This document shows, in pieces, positions 1 through 7,306 of a stretch of 10,654 nucleotides of DNA. The position numbers and the translations under genes were made by a program. The stretch covers positions 1-10,654 of the forward strand of contig DATBMY010000116.1 in NCBI GenBank assembly GCA_036554605.1. Direction: 5' to 3'. Origin of the DNA: DATBMY01 sp036554605 (GTDB taxonomy: Bacteria > Acidobacteriota > Blastocatellia > UBA7656). The first letter of the stretch is position 1; each line of letters starts with the position of its first letter. The notes beneath the pieces are model-generated. The model made no database searches. It saw only the letters and a program-made list of their open reading frames with translations, and was not told where the DNA came from.

Positions 1-1
1 G

Positions 2-1543
2 AGAGAGATGGTCAGGCGCGGATGGATCGGCAATAAAGCTGGGCAGGGGTTCTATAAGAAGAAGAAGGACGAGGGGGGAAAGACTGAATACTGGGCGCTC
101 GATTACGTAGAGATGGAGCACCGCCCGGCGCAGAAGGCGCGCTTTCCATCTATCGAGGCGGCAAAATCGATTGAGGATACCGCCGAGCGAATACGCACTT
201 TGATATACGGCAAGGACCGCGTAGGGGAGTTTTTATGGAAGACCGTTAGCCAGAACCTGGTCTATGCGGCCAACCGCGTCGGCGAGATTGCCGACGACAT
301 ATTGAGCATCGACAACGCGGTGAAGTGGGGCTTCAACCACGAGTTCGGCACGTTCGAGCTGTGGGACATAATCGGCGTGGAAAAATCCGTCGCTCGGATT
401 CGCGAGGACGGGGTCGCGATCCCGCCGGTTGTCGAGAAGCTTCTTGCGTCGGGCAAGAAGAGTTTTTACGAAAAGCGCGAAGGGCGCGGATACTTCTTCG
501 ATCATAATACGGGAGAGTACCGGGAAGCCGAAATGGCCCCGGGCATAATCATCCTCAAATCTGTCAAAGAGCGGACCCGGGTCATCAAAAAGAACGCGGC
601 CGCCTCGCTAATAGAGATTGGCGACGGCGTGGCCTGCTTAGAGTTCCACTCGAAGATGAACGCGATAGGCGGCGACACGATCGCGATGATGAACTATTCG
701 GTCAAAGAGGTGGGCGAGAATTTCGAGGCGCTGGTGATAGGCAACCAGGCGGAGAATTTCTCGGTGGGCGCCAACATCATGATGCTGCTGCTCGGGGTTC
801 AAGAGGGCGAATGGGACGAGATCGCCTTTTCGGTTCGCAATTTTCAGAATGCGAATATGAATCTCCGGTACTCGAAAAAGCCCGTCGTAGTCGCCGTTCA
901 CGGGATGGCGCTTGGCGGCGGGTGCGAAGTGACCATGCACGGCGACCGCGCGCGGGCCTCGGCGGAATCCTACATAGGGCTGGTCGAAGTAGGAGTCGGA
1001 TTGATTCCCGGAGGAGGCGGCGTCAAAGAGCTGGTATTGCGCGCGGTCGAGGACGCCCTGCCTGACGAGGACCTTTTCCCTCGCATAAAGAAAGTATCGG
1101 AGACCATTGCCATGGCGAAGGTCTCAAGTTCGGCCTTCGAGGCGCGGGAGATAGGTTTCTTACGCGACAGCGACCCGATCACTATGAATCGCGACCGGCT
1201 CATAGAGGACGCGAAGCAGACGGCGCTTGCCATGGTGCGCGAAGGGTACGTCGAGCCGAGGCCGAGGACTGACATCCCCGTGCTTGGCGAGCCGGCGCTT
1301 TCGACGATAAAGCTCGCGGTTCATATGATGGTGCGAGGAGGCTTCATAAGCGAATATGACGCGCACGTGGCGACCAAGCTCGCATACATTATCACGGGGG
1401 GCGACCTGTCTCGAAAGACGCTCGTCTCCGAGCAGTATCTGCTCGATCTTGAGCGCGAGGCATTCGTCAGCCTGTGCGGGGAGCGAAAGACGCAGGAGCG
1501 CATACAGCACATGCTCAAGACGGGCAAGCCGCTGAGGACTTAG
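2..1543 (+). CDS. fadN: Bifunctional 3-hydroxyacyl-CoA dehydrogenase / enoyl-CoA hydratase, FadN type (5' partial)
   Basis: This is the C-terminal part of a fused beta-oxidation enzyme that hydrates trans-2-enoyl-CoA and oxidises the L-3-hydroxyacyl-CoA with NAD+. The frame is open to the left edge, so the ATG at base 8 is internal and the NAD-binding Rossmann domain lies outside the window. Counting from that ATG, 511 residues are visible. GWIGNKAGQGFY at 5-16 is the hallmark of the dehydrogenase C-terminal domain. A second such helical domain spans about 66-132 (IDNAVKWGFN, FELWDIIG). A crotonase-fold hydratase domain follows at about 196-380: FSVGAN (251-256) and GMALGGGCE (299-307) form the oxyanion hole, and E307 and E327 match the two catalytic glutamates. 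A helical tail ends the protein. The dehydrogenase-then-hydratase order is that of B. subtilis FadN (about 790 residues), the reverse of E. coli FadB. The thiolase gene follows after 73 bases, so the two are probably co-transcribed. Family assignment is secure; the symbol is by homology. Confidence 0.93.
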   Translation, partial: REMVRRGWIGNKAGQGFYKKKKDEGGKTEYWALDYVEMEHRPAQKARFPSIEAAKSIEDTAERIRTLIYGKDRVGEFLWKTVSQNLVYAANRVGEIADDILSIDNAVKWGFNHEFGTFELWDIIGVEKSVARIREDGVAIPPVVEKLLASGKKSFYEKREGRGYFFDHNTGEYREAEMAPGIIILKSVKERTRVIKKNAAASLIEIGDGVACLEFHSKMNAIGGDTIAMMNYSVKEVGENFEALVIGNQAENFSVGANIMMLLLGVQEGEWDEIAFSVRNFQNANMNLRYSKKPVVVAVHGMALGGGCEVTMHGDRARASAESYIGLVEVGVGLIPGGGGVKELVLRAVEDALPDEDLFPRIKKVSETIAMAKVSSSAFEAREIGFLRDSDPITMNRDRLIEDAKQTALAMVREGYVEPRPRTDIPVLGEPALSTIKLAVHMMVRGGFISEYDAHVATKLAYIITGGDLSRKTLVSEQYLLDLEREAFVSLCGERKTQERIQHMLKTGKPLRT

Positions 1544-1616
1544 CCGCGGCGGCCGAAGGGAATTTAATCAGGTCACCGGAGCCCCGACGGGCCGAGGTTA
1601 GAACGGAGAAAAGGGA

Positions 1617-2795
1617 ATGAAAGACGCAGTAATCGTTTCAGCGCTCAGGACGGCGGTCGGCAAAGCCCCGCGCGGCACGTTGAAGGACACGAGGCCGGAC
1701 GATATGGCGGGCGCGGTCATCAAGGCGGCTATCGATAGCGTGCCGGGGCTTGAGCCGGGGATGGTCGAGGACGTGATACTGGGCTGCGCGATGCCCGAGG
1801 CTGAACAGGGCATGAACGTCGCGAGGCAGGCAAGCTGGCTTGCCGGGCTTCCGGAACAATCGAGCGCGGTGACGATAAACCGCTTCTGCTCTTCGGGGCT
1901 CCAGGCGATAGCCTTTGCGGCCGAGCGCGTGATGTGCGGTTGGAGCGACACGATAGTAGCGGGCGGGACCGAGACTATGAGCCTGGTGCCGATGGGCGGG
2001 AACAAGATAGTTCCGAACCCCAGGCTGGTCGACACCTGGCCCGACTATTATCTGAACATGGGGCTGACGGCTGAAAACCTTGCGCGCAAGTACGACATAT
2101 CGCGCGAGGCGGCCGACGAATTTTCGCTCGGCTCGCATCACAAGGCGATAGCCGCGATCAGCGAAGGCAAGTTTAGAGGCGAGATCGTCCCGCTGACGGT
2201 ACGAACGGTCGAGCTTGACGAGAAGGGCAAGCGCGCATTAAAGGAACGGGTCTTCGATACGGACGAAGGGCCGAGACCCGACACCTCGATTGAAGGGCTG
2301 GCAAAGCTCCGCCCGGCATTTCACGCGCGCGGGACGGTGACGGCGGGCAACTCCTCGCAGATGTCGGACGGCGCGGCGGCGGCGGTGGTTATGTCGGCTG
2401 ATCGGGCGGGCGAGCTAGGCATAAGGCCGCTCGCTCGGCTTGTCGCGTATGCGACGGCCGGGGTATCACCTGACCATATGGGTATAGGCCCGGTGGCGGC
2501 GATACCGAAGGCGCTCAAGATAGCGGGGCTGAGGCTGGACCAGATCGATCTGATCGAGCTCAACGAAGCCTTCGCCGCGCAGGCGCTGGCGGTCATAAAA
2601 GAGGTTGGGATAGATCAAGAGAAGTTGAACGTAAACGGCGGGGCGGTTGCGCTCGGGCACCCGTTAGGATGCACGGGCGCGAAGCTCACGGCGACCATAC
2701 TGAGCGAGATGCGCCGCCGGCAGGCGCGCTACGGTATGGTGACGATGTGCGTGGGCGGCGGAATGGGCGCGGCCGGCATATTCGAGCTTTTATAA
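1617..2795 (+). CDS. fadA: Acetyl-CoA acyltransferase (3-ketoacyl-CoA thiolase), FadA type
   Basis: This thiolase cleaves 3-ketoacyl-CoA with free CoA to acetyl-CoA and a shortened acyl-CoA, the last step of beta-oxidation. Its 392 residues are the normal length for the family and the protein looks complete and cytosolic. The nucleophilic cysteine is C91 in NRFCSSGLQA. NEAFAAQA (316-323) is the conserved loop, H348 lies in GGAVALGHPLGCTGAK, and the second catalytic cysteine is C378 in MCVGGGMGAAG. The start at 1617 is supported by GGAG at 1605-1608, eight bases upstream, and by the thiolase N-terminus (VIVSALRTAVGK) beginning straight after it. It sits between the hydratase/dehydrogenase and acyl-CoA dehydrogenase genes, so a degradative role is much more likely than a biosynthetic acetoacetyl-CoA one. 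Of its 23 isoleucine codons I counted 15 as ATA, unusual for such a GC-rich gene. Confidence 0.95.
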   Translation: MKDAVIVSALRTAVGKAPRGTLKDTRPDDMAGAVIKAAIDSVPGLEPGMVEDVILGCAMPEAEQGMNVARQASWLAGLPEQSSAVTINRFCSSGLQAIAFAAERVMCGWSDTIVAGGTETMSLVPMGGNKIVPNPRLVDTWPDYYLNMGLTAENLARKYDISREAADEFSLGSHHKAIAAISEGKFRGEIVPLTVRTVELDEKGKRALKERVFDTDEGPRPDTSIEGLAKLRPAFHARGTVTAGNSSQMSDGAAAAVVMSADRAGELGIRPLARLVAYATAGVSPDHMGIGPVAAIPKALKIAGLRLDQIDLIELNEAFAAQALAVIKEVGIDQEKLNVNGGAVALGHPLGCTGAKLTATILSEMRRRQARYGMVTMCVGGGMGAAGIFELL

Positions 2796-2830
2796 CGATG
2801 GAAGAAAGACGCAAATAAAGGAGATAGACG

Positions 2831-4615
2831 ATGACAAGCTTGGCGGAAAAGAGAAAGGTGCTTCGGGGCGGGAGTTTCCTTTTCGAGGAGCATGACGCAA
2901 AGGAGGTATTCACCCCCGACGACCTTAGCGACGAGCACAGGATGATCGCGCAGACGGCGGCCGAATTCACCCAGAAAGAGGTGCTGCCGCTCGACGCGGA
3001 GATCGAGTCGAAGGATTACAACCTGACGCGCGAGCTGCTTAAGAAAGCGGCGGAGCTCGGGCTTATCTCGATAGATATTCCCGAGCGATTCGGCGGGGCG
3101 GGGCTGGACCTGCTCAGCTCGCTCGTGGCGTCGGAGAACATGTCGGGCCAGGCCTCTTTTTCCGGCACGCTTGGCGCGCACACGACGATCGGCACGCTCC
3201 CGATAGTCTATTTCGGCACCGAGGAGCAGAAGCAGAAGTACCTGCCGAAGCTGGCGACGGCGGAGTGGATAGGCGCTTATGCGCTCACCGAAGCGGGGTC
3301 GGGATCGGACGCGCTCGGGGCGAAGACGAAGGCCGTTTTGAACGAAGACGGAAAGCACTACACGCTCAACGGCCAGAAGATGTGGATTACGAACGCGGGC
3401 TTTGCCGATGTCTTTATCGTCTTCGCGAAGGTCGACGGCGATAAGTTCACCGCGTTTATAATAGAGCGCACGTTCCCCGGCGTATCGATCGCGCCCGAGG
3501 AGCACAAGATGGGCCTTCACGGATCATCTACCTGCGCGATCAATCTCGATAACGCCCAGGTGCCGGTCGAAAACGTACTGGGCGAGATCGGCAAAGGCCA
3601 TAAGATCGCCTTCAATATATTGAACATCGGCCGCATAAAGCTCGGGGTCGGCGCGATCACGGGGTCGAAGCGGCTGGTTTCGATCGCGACCGAATACGCC
3701 AAGCAGCGCCACCAGTTCGGCGTTCCCATCGCGTCATTCGGGTTGATCAAGCACAAGCTGGCCGAGATGGCGATACGGACATACGTTGCCGACTGCATGA
3801 CATATCGGACGGTCGGGATGATCGAGGGCGCGTTGAAGACGGTCAACCGCGATGTGCCCGAAGAGGTGCTGAAGGCGATAGAGGATTACGCGGTTGAGTG
3901 CTCGATCATCAAGGTGGCCGGCAGCGAAACGCTCGATTACTGCTCGGACGAAGCGGTCCAGGTCTTCGGCGGCAACGGCTACTCGAAGGATTATCCGGTG
4001 GAGCGCGCGTACCGCGACGCGCGCATCAGCCGGATATATGAAGGCACGAACGAGATCAACCGGCTCATCATGTCGGGCCAGATACTGAGGCGCTCGGCCA
4101 AGGGCGAGCTGCCGCTGTTTGCGGCGGCCAAGCAATTGATGGATGAGATGCTCACGCCCTCGATGCCGGAAGAGCCCGGCGACGAAGTCTTCGCCCGGGA
4201 GCGACAATCGCTTGCGAACGCGAAAAAGGCTCTGGTGGCCGTTTTGGGGCTTGCGGCGCAGAAGTATCGCGACAAGGTACAGGAACAGCAGGAAGTGCTT
4301 GCCGCCGGGAGCGACATAATCATGGAGATCTTCGGCATGGAGAGCGCGATCCTGCGAACCGAGAAGCAGATCGGCATCAAGGGCGAGGAGTCGTCCGAGA
4401 TTCACATAGCGGCGACCCGGACCTTCGTGAGCGATTCGATACAGCGAGTCGAGCAGACGGCCAAGACGGCGCTTGCGGCGATGACCGAAGGCGACGAGCT
4501 GAGGACGATGCTCGCCGTGCTTCGTCGCTACATGAAGGCTACTCCTTATAACACGATCGAGGCGCGGAGGCGCATCGCCGACTCGATAATCGAAGCCGGA
4601 CGCTACAACCTGTAA
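2831..4615 (+). CDS. fadE: Long acyl-CoA dehydrogenase with C-terminal extension, FadE type
   Basis: This FAD-dependent enzyme introduces the trans-2 double bond into acyl-CoA, the first oxidative step of beta-oxidation, probably passing electrons to an electron-transfer flavoprotein not encoded here. At 594 residues it is far longer than the usual 380-400. Residues 1 to about 430 hold the classic fold: AYALTEAGSGSD (149-160) is the first signature, GQKMWITNAGFADV (181-194) lines the flavin site, and QVFGGNGYSKDYPVERAYRD (377-396) leads to RIYEGTNEINR (401-411). E404 is the expected catalytic base. Residues from about 430 to 594 form the helical extension seen in very-long-chain dehydrogenases and in Bacillus FadE, which has about the same total length. 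AAAGGAG at 2817-2823 is well placed for the start. The gene follows the thiolase after 35 bases and so belongs to the same operon. Long-chain preference is inferred from architecture only. Confidence 0.93.
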   Translation: MTSLAEKRKVLRGGSFLFEEHDAKEVFTPDDLSDEHRMIAQTAAEFTQKEVLPLDAEIESKDYNLTRELLKKAAELGLISIDIPERFGGAGLDLLSSLVASENMSGQASFSGTLGAHTTIGTLPIVYFGTEEQKQKYLPKLATAEWIGAYALTEAGSGSDALGAKTKAVLNEDGKHYTLNGQKMWITNAGFADVFIVFAKVDGDKFTAFIIERTFPGVSIAPEEHKMGLHGSSTCAINLDNAQVPVENVLGEIGKGHKIAFNILNIGRIKLGVGAITGSKRLVSIATEYAKQRHQFGVPIASFGLIKHKLAEMAIRTYVADCMTYRTVGMIEGALKTVNRDVPEEVLKAIEDYAVECSIIKVAGSETLDYCSDEAVQVFGGNGYSKDYPVERAYRDARISRIYEGTNEINRLIMSGQILRRSAKGELPLFAAAKQLMDEMLTPSMPEEPGDEVFARERQSLANAKKALVAVLGLAAQKYRDKVQEQQEVLAAGSDIIMEIFGMESAILRTEKQIGIKGEESSEIHIAATRTFVSDSIQRVEQTAKTALAAMTEGDELRTMLAVLRRYMKATPYNTIEARRRIADSIIEAGRYNL

Positions 4616-4624
4616 TAGAAAAAT

Positions 4625-4709
4625 GAAAGGGTGAAGGGGTGAAAGGGTGACTGAGTGGAAGGGTACAGATATCCCCTTCACCCCTTCACCCTTTCACCCC
4701 TTCTCACTC
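4625..4709. repeat. Large inverted repeat made of GGGTGAA / TTCACCC-like units
   Basis: The gap after the acyl-CoA dehydrogenase gene is almost filled by short G-rich units (GGGTGAA, GGGGTGAAA) on the left and their complements on the right. The best pairing is an 18-bp perfect inverted repeat, 4633-4650 with 4686-4703. An inner 6-bp stem (4658-4663 with 4674-4679) closes around a 10-base loop. Because the units are repetitive, other pairing registers are possible. There is no T tract after either arm, so this is not a standard Rho-independent terminator, although such a hairpin could still stabilise the upstream mRNA end or slow RNA polymerase. It resembles the dispersed extragenic palindromes found in many genomes. 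Whether it recurs in this genome cannot be seen here. Confidence 0.8.
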
Positions 4710-4716
4710 CCTCCAT

Positions 4717-5661
4717 ATGCGTATCCACCGTATAAGTGTCCCTACGCCGTTTTACGTAGGGCCTGTAAACGTCTATCTGATCGAGGAAGAGCCGCTGACG
4801 CTCGTCGATGCCGGGCCGCGCGATGATGCGGCCATAGAGGCATTGCGGGCGGGGCTCGCGCGGCTCGGATACAAATTCTCGGACATCAAGCGAATAATCA
4901 TCACGCATGCGCATGCCGATCATTACGGGCTTGCGCGCGTGATAGTCGAGGAATCGGGCGCCGTGCCTTACATACACGAGTGGGACGCGGCGGCCGTCTC
5001 GGCAACGACCGATTACAGCGCCTACCGGCGCATACTGGCGCAAGCAGGCGTGCCGCCCGAGGTCGTCGAACGCATGGAGGCGGGGTACGAAAGATTCAAG
5101 GGGTATGCGTTTCCTCTCGACAGCATAGAGGTGCTCGGCGACGAGCACGAGATACTTTTCGAGAAAGAGAGCCTTAGCGTGGTGCACACGCCCGGTCACA
5201 CGCCGGGGTCGATATGCCTTGTGAGAAAAAGCAACCGCACCGTCTTCGCCTCCGACACGGTGCTGAAGAATATCACCCCGAACCCGATGTTAAGCCCCGA
5301 CCCCTTAGATGAAAGACGGAGATTTCAATCGCTCGGCGAATACCTTGTGTCGCTCGCGCGCATACGCGGGCTCGGACCAACTGTATTGAAGGGGGGGCAC
5401 GGTGAAGACGTGGATGATTTCGACGAGCATTTCAATCGCCTATACAGATTCACCATGGAGCGGCAGTCGAAGCTGATTTCGATGCTGCCGCGCGGGGGCG
5501 CGACGGCCTGGGAGGCCTCGATCGCGCTCTTTCCCGGCGCAATAAGCTATCACCGCTTTCTGGCTCTATCCGAGACGGTCGCGCACCTGGATTACGCCGC
5601 ATCCGAGGGGCGAATCGTTCTGGAGAGCCGGGGCGGAAAAGATACCTACCTCAAGGCCTGA
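4717..5661 (+). CDS. Metallo-beta-lactamase-fold hydrolase with C-terminal winged-helix-like region
   Basis: This 314-residue protein is a probable di-zinc hydrolase of the broad MBL superfamily (LACTB2 / glyoxalase II-like group). The metal ligands are all visible: H64, H66, D68 and H69 in THAHADH, H161 in HTPGHTPGS, D180 in FASDTVL and H228 in GGHGE. The N-terminus (PTPFYVGPVNVYLI, then LVDAGP) is typical of the group, which fixes the start at 4717. About 240-300 resembles the winged-helix segment that follows the MBL core in LACTB2-like proteins. No signal peptide is seen, so it is probably cytosolic. No Shine-Dalgarno sequence precedes the ATG; the leader is pyrimidine-rich and abuts the inverted repeat. 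Lying between a beta-oxidation operon and an acyl-CoA ligase, it might hydrolyse a CoA or other thioester, but that is inference. LACTB2-like proteins also include nucleases, so the substrate is unknown. Confidence 0.85.
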   Translation: MRIHRISVPTPFYVGPVNVYLIEEEPLTLVDAGPRDDAAIEALRAGLARLGYKFSDIKRIIITHAHADHYGLARVIVEESGAVPYIHEWDAAAVSATTDYSAYRRILAQAGVPPEVVERMEAGYERFKGYAFPLDSIEVLGDEHEILFEKESLSVVHTPGHTPGSICLVRKSNRTVFASDTVLKNITPNPMLSPDPLDERRRFQSLGEYLVSLARIRGLGPTVLKGGHGEDVDDFDEHFNRLYRFTMERQSKLISMLPRGGATAWEASIALFPGAISYHRFLALSETVAHLDYAASEGRIVLESRGGKDTYLKA

Positions 5662-5680
5662 CATCTTGTAGTATTCACCT

Positions 5681-5705
5681 CAAGCCGGACTCCCTTTCGG
5701 CCTTG
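5681..5705. other. Small imperfect hairpin between the MBL gene and the ligase promoter
   Basis: CAAG at 5681-5684 can pair with CTTG at 5702-5705, and CCG at 5685-5687 with CGG at 5698-5700, leaving one bulged C and a 10-base loop. It starts 19 bases after the MBL stop codon, and its right arm overlaps the -35 hexamer of the next promoter. There is no T run, so a terminator role is doubtful. It could be a weak 3' end signal, an operator, or chance pairing in GC-rich DNA. Confidence 0.25.
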
Positions 5706-5731
5706 TCATCGCTGGCGGGCGTTCATATAAT
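5703..5731 (+). promoter_or_regulatory. Sigma70-type promoter giving a probably leaderless transcript
   Basis: TTGTCA at 5703-5708 matches the -35 consensus at five of six positions. It is separated by exactly 17 bases from a perfect TATAAT at 5726-5731. The expected transcription start is about 7 bases beyond the -10 box, around 5738-5741, which coincides with the ATG of the ligase gene at 5741. The bases between (CGCCCCCTG) contain no Shine-Dalgarno sequence. The motif and spacing are directly visible; use as a promoter and leaderless translation are inferred. Confidence 0.7.
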
Positions 5732-5740
5732 CGCCCCCTG

Positions 5741-7306
5741 ATGACCATTATTCCGTCCTACTTCAATCTGTACGACTATTTTCTTGGCGACGCGCGCATC
5801 GCGACTCGCGCGAACTTCACCGCGATAGAGTTTCGCGGCGGCCGCATAACTTATGGCGAGCTAAAAAGGGAGGTTGACTTCTGGACCGAGCAGATCACGG
5901 GTTGCGGCATATCGGAAGGCGACAGAGTCGCGCTGCTTTTGTACGACTCTCCGGAATGGATCGCCTCTTTTCTCGCGACAATTTCGATAGGCGCGGTGGC
6001 GGTGCCGATAAATACGTTCCTGACCCCGGGGGAAGTCTCCTTCATACTCGCGGACTCCGGGGCGCGGCTGGTGGTATCGGAAGAGGACCTGGAATGGAAG
6101 GTTGAAACGAACGACGAGCATGCGAGGCGAGGTTTTTCCATGCTCGTAGTCGACAGCGATGCCCGTCACTATCTGGACCCGAAAGACGAGATCGCGCCGC
6201 GCCCGCCGCTCGCGGCGACGACCGGGGAGACGCCCGCTTTTATGCTTTACACATCGGGAAGCACGGGCACACCCAAGGGCGCGCTGCACCGGCACGGCGC
6301 GGTGCCCCACACGGTCGGGGCCTACTCGAAGAATATACTGCGCCTGAGCGAGCGCGATCGCGTATATTCATCATCGCGGTTATTCTTTGCGTACGGTTTA
6401 GGAAACAGTCTCTCATTTCCGCTCGAAGCGGGCGCGACGGTAATACTCGACAGCGAGCGCCCGACCGCCGAGCGGCTGGCCAGCATATTCGAGGAGCAAT
6501 CGCCCACGGTCTTTTTCGGCGTCCCGGCAATTTACCGCATGCTGCTCGACATACGCCGGGCGGGCGCGCGCATAGACCTCTCATCGGTGCGGCTATGCAT
6601 CTCGGCGGGGGAAGCTCTGCCCGAAAAGATATTCGAAGACTGGGCCCGAGAGTTCGGGCTCAATATACTCGACGGCATAGGCTCGACCGAGATGCTACAT
6701 ATATTCATATCGAACAGGGAGGGAGAGGCGAGGCCCGGCTCAAGCGGCAGGATTGTAGAAGGATACGCGGCCAGGCTAGTTGACGATCACGGGGCGGACG
6801 TTGCGGCCGAGGGGGTCGGCCATCTGAACGTTCGGGGCGACAGCGCGATGCTCGGCTACTGGAACCGCGCCGAGCTCACCGAGCGGACAATAAGGGACGG
6901 GTGGGTGCGCACCGGGGACATATATCGCAGGAGCGAGGACGACTATTACTATCATGTGGGGCGCTCGGACGATTGCTTCAAGGTGCGAGGCATGTGGGTA
7001 TCGCCGATAGAGGTAGAGACGGCCCTGCTTGCGCACGATGCGGTCACGGAGGCTGCGGTCGTCGAAGGTTTCGACGAAAGAGGGCTGGCAACCGCGCGCG
7101 CCTATGTTGTCATCCGAACAGATGAGGCTAGTGAGGCGCTCAAGGAAGAACTGCGAAGACTCGTGGGTTCGCGGCTCCCCTCATACAAAGTACCGTCGCA
7201 GATAGAGTTCATAGAAGAGATGCCTCGGACCTCAACCGGCAAGATACAGCGGTACGTGCTCAGGGCCGGCAGCCGCGAACGCGCAACTGGAGAATCGGAT
7301 GGCTGA
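5741..7306 (+). CDS. Benzoate-CoA ligase family AMP-forming acyl-CoA synthetase
   Basis: This 521-residue enzyme of the ANL superfamily activates a carboxylate with ATP and CoA through an acyl-adenylate. The motifs appear in order: the phosphate loop YTSGSTGTPKG (170-180), FFAYGLGN (215-222), GIGSTEMLH (312-320), VRTGD (389-393), the hinge region GRSDDCFKVRGMWVSPIEVE (407-426), and TSTGKIQR with catalytic K501. FNLYDYFL near the N-terminus, FFAYGLGN, STEMLHIF and MWVSPIEVE are characteristic of the benzoate / 4-hydroxybenzoate-CoA ligase branch rather than long-chain FadD. The length is normal. The start at 5741 is fixed by that N-terminal motif, and the next in-frame ATG is over 130 codons downstream, although no ribosome-binding site is present. 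No benzoyl-CoA reductase or box-pathway genes are in view, so an aromatic substrate is plausible but unproven; another aryl or short acid is possible. Its product could feed the nearby beta-oxidation module. It overlaps the next gene by 8 bases. Confidence 0.88.
   Translation: MTIIPSYFNLYDYFLGDARIATRANFTAIEFRGGRITYGELKREVDFWTEQITGCGISEGDRVALLLYDSPEWIASFLATISIGAVAVPINTFLTPGEVSFILADSGARLVVSEEDLEWKVETNDEHARRGFSMLVVDSDARHYLDPKDEIAPRPPLAATTGETPAFMLYTSGSTGTPKGALHRHGAVPHTVGAYSKNILRLSERDRVYSSSRLFFAYGLGNSLSFPLEAGATVILDSERPTAERLASIFEEQSPTVFFGVPAIYRMLLDIRRAGARIDLSSVRLCISAGEALPEKIFEDWAREFGLNILDGIGSTEMLHIFISNREGEARPGSSGRIVEGYAARLVDDHGADVAAEGVGHLNVRGDSAMLGYWNRAELTERTIRDGWVRTGDIYRRSEDDYYYHVGRSDDCFKVRGMWVSPIEVETALLAHDAVTEAAVVEGFDERGLATARAYVVIRTDEASEALKEELRRLVGSRLPSYKVPSQIEFIEEMPRTSTGKIQRYVLRAGSRERATGESDG
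7289..7292 (+). promoter_or_regulatory. Ribosome-binding site of the propeller gene, inside the ligase gene
   Basis: GGAG lies six bases before the ATG at 7299, within the last codons of the ligase gene. It decides the start of the propeller protein and, with the 8-base overlap, suggests translational coupling of the two genes. Unlike the ligase itself, this gene therefore uses ordinary Shine-Dalgarno initiation. Confidence 0.65.

Noticed and set aside
8..10. ATG at base 8 as the true start of the first gene
   Set aside because: It falls inside the conserved dehydrogenase C-terminal domain (GWIGNKAGQGFY follows at once), and the family has about 280 more residues upstream.
758..776. FSVGAN instead of the common FSAGAD in the hydratase oxyanion loop, as a possible inactivating change
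   Set aside because: From memory, FadN-type proteins commonly carry asparagine here, and both catalytic glutamates (E307, E327) are intact.
2729..4681. Long minus-strand open frames (263 and 315 codons) antisense to the acyl-CoA dehydrogenase gene
   Set aside because: The translations are rich in R, L, H and V with no recognisable motif, and they mirror a clearly real gene. Long antisense frames are expected in GC-rich coding DNA.
4633..4703. Inverted repeat as an insertion-sequence end or CRISPR-like array
   Set aside because: There is no transposase, target duplication or regularly spaced unique spacer. The block is under 100 bases and made of degenerate short units.
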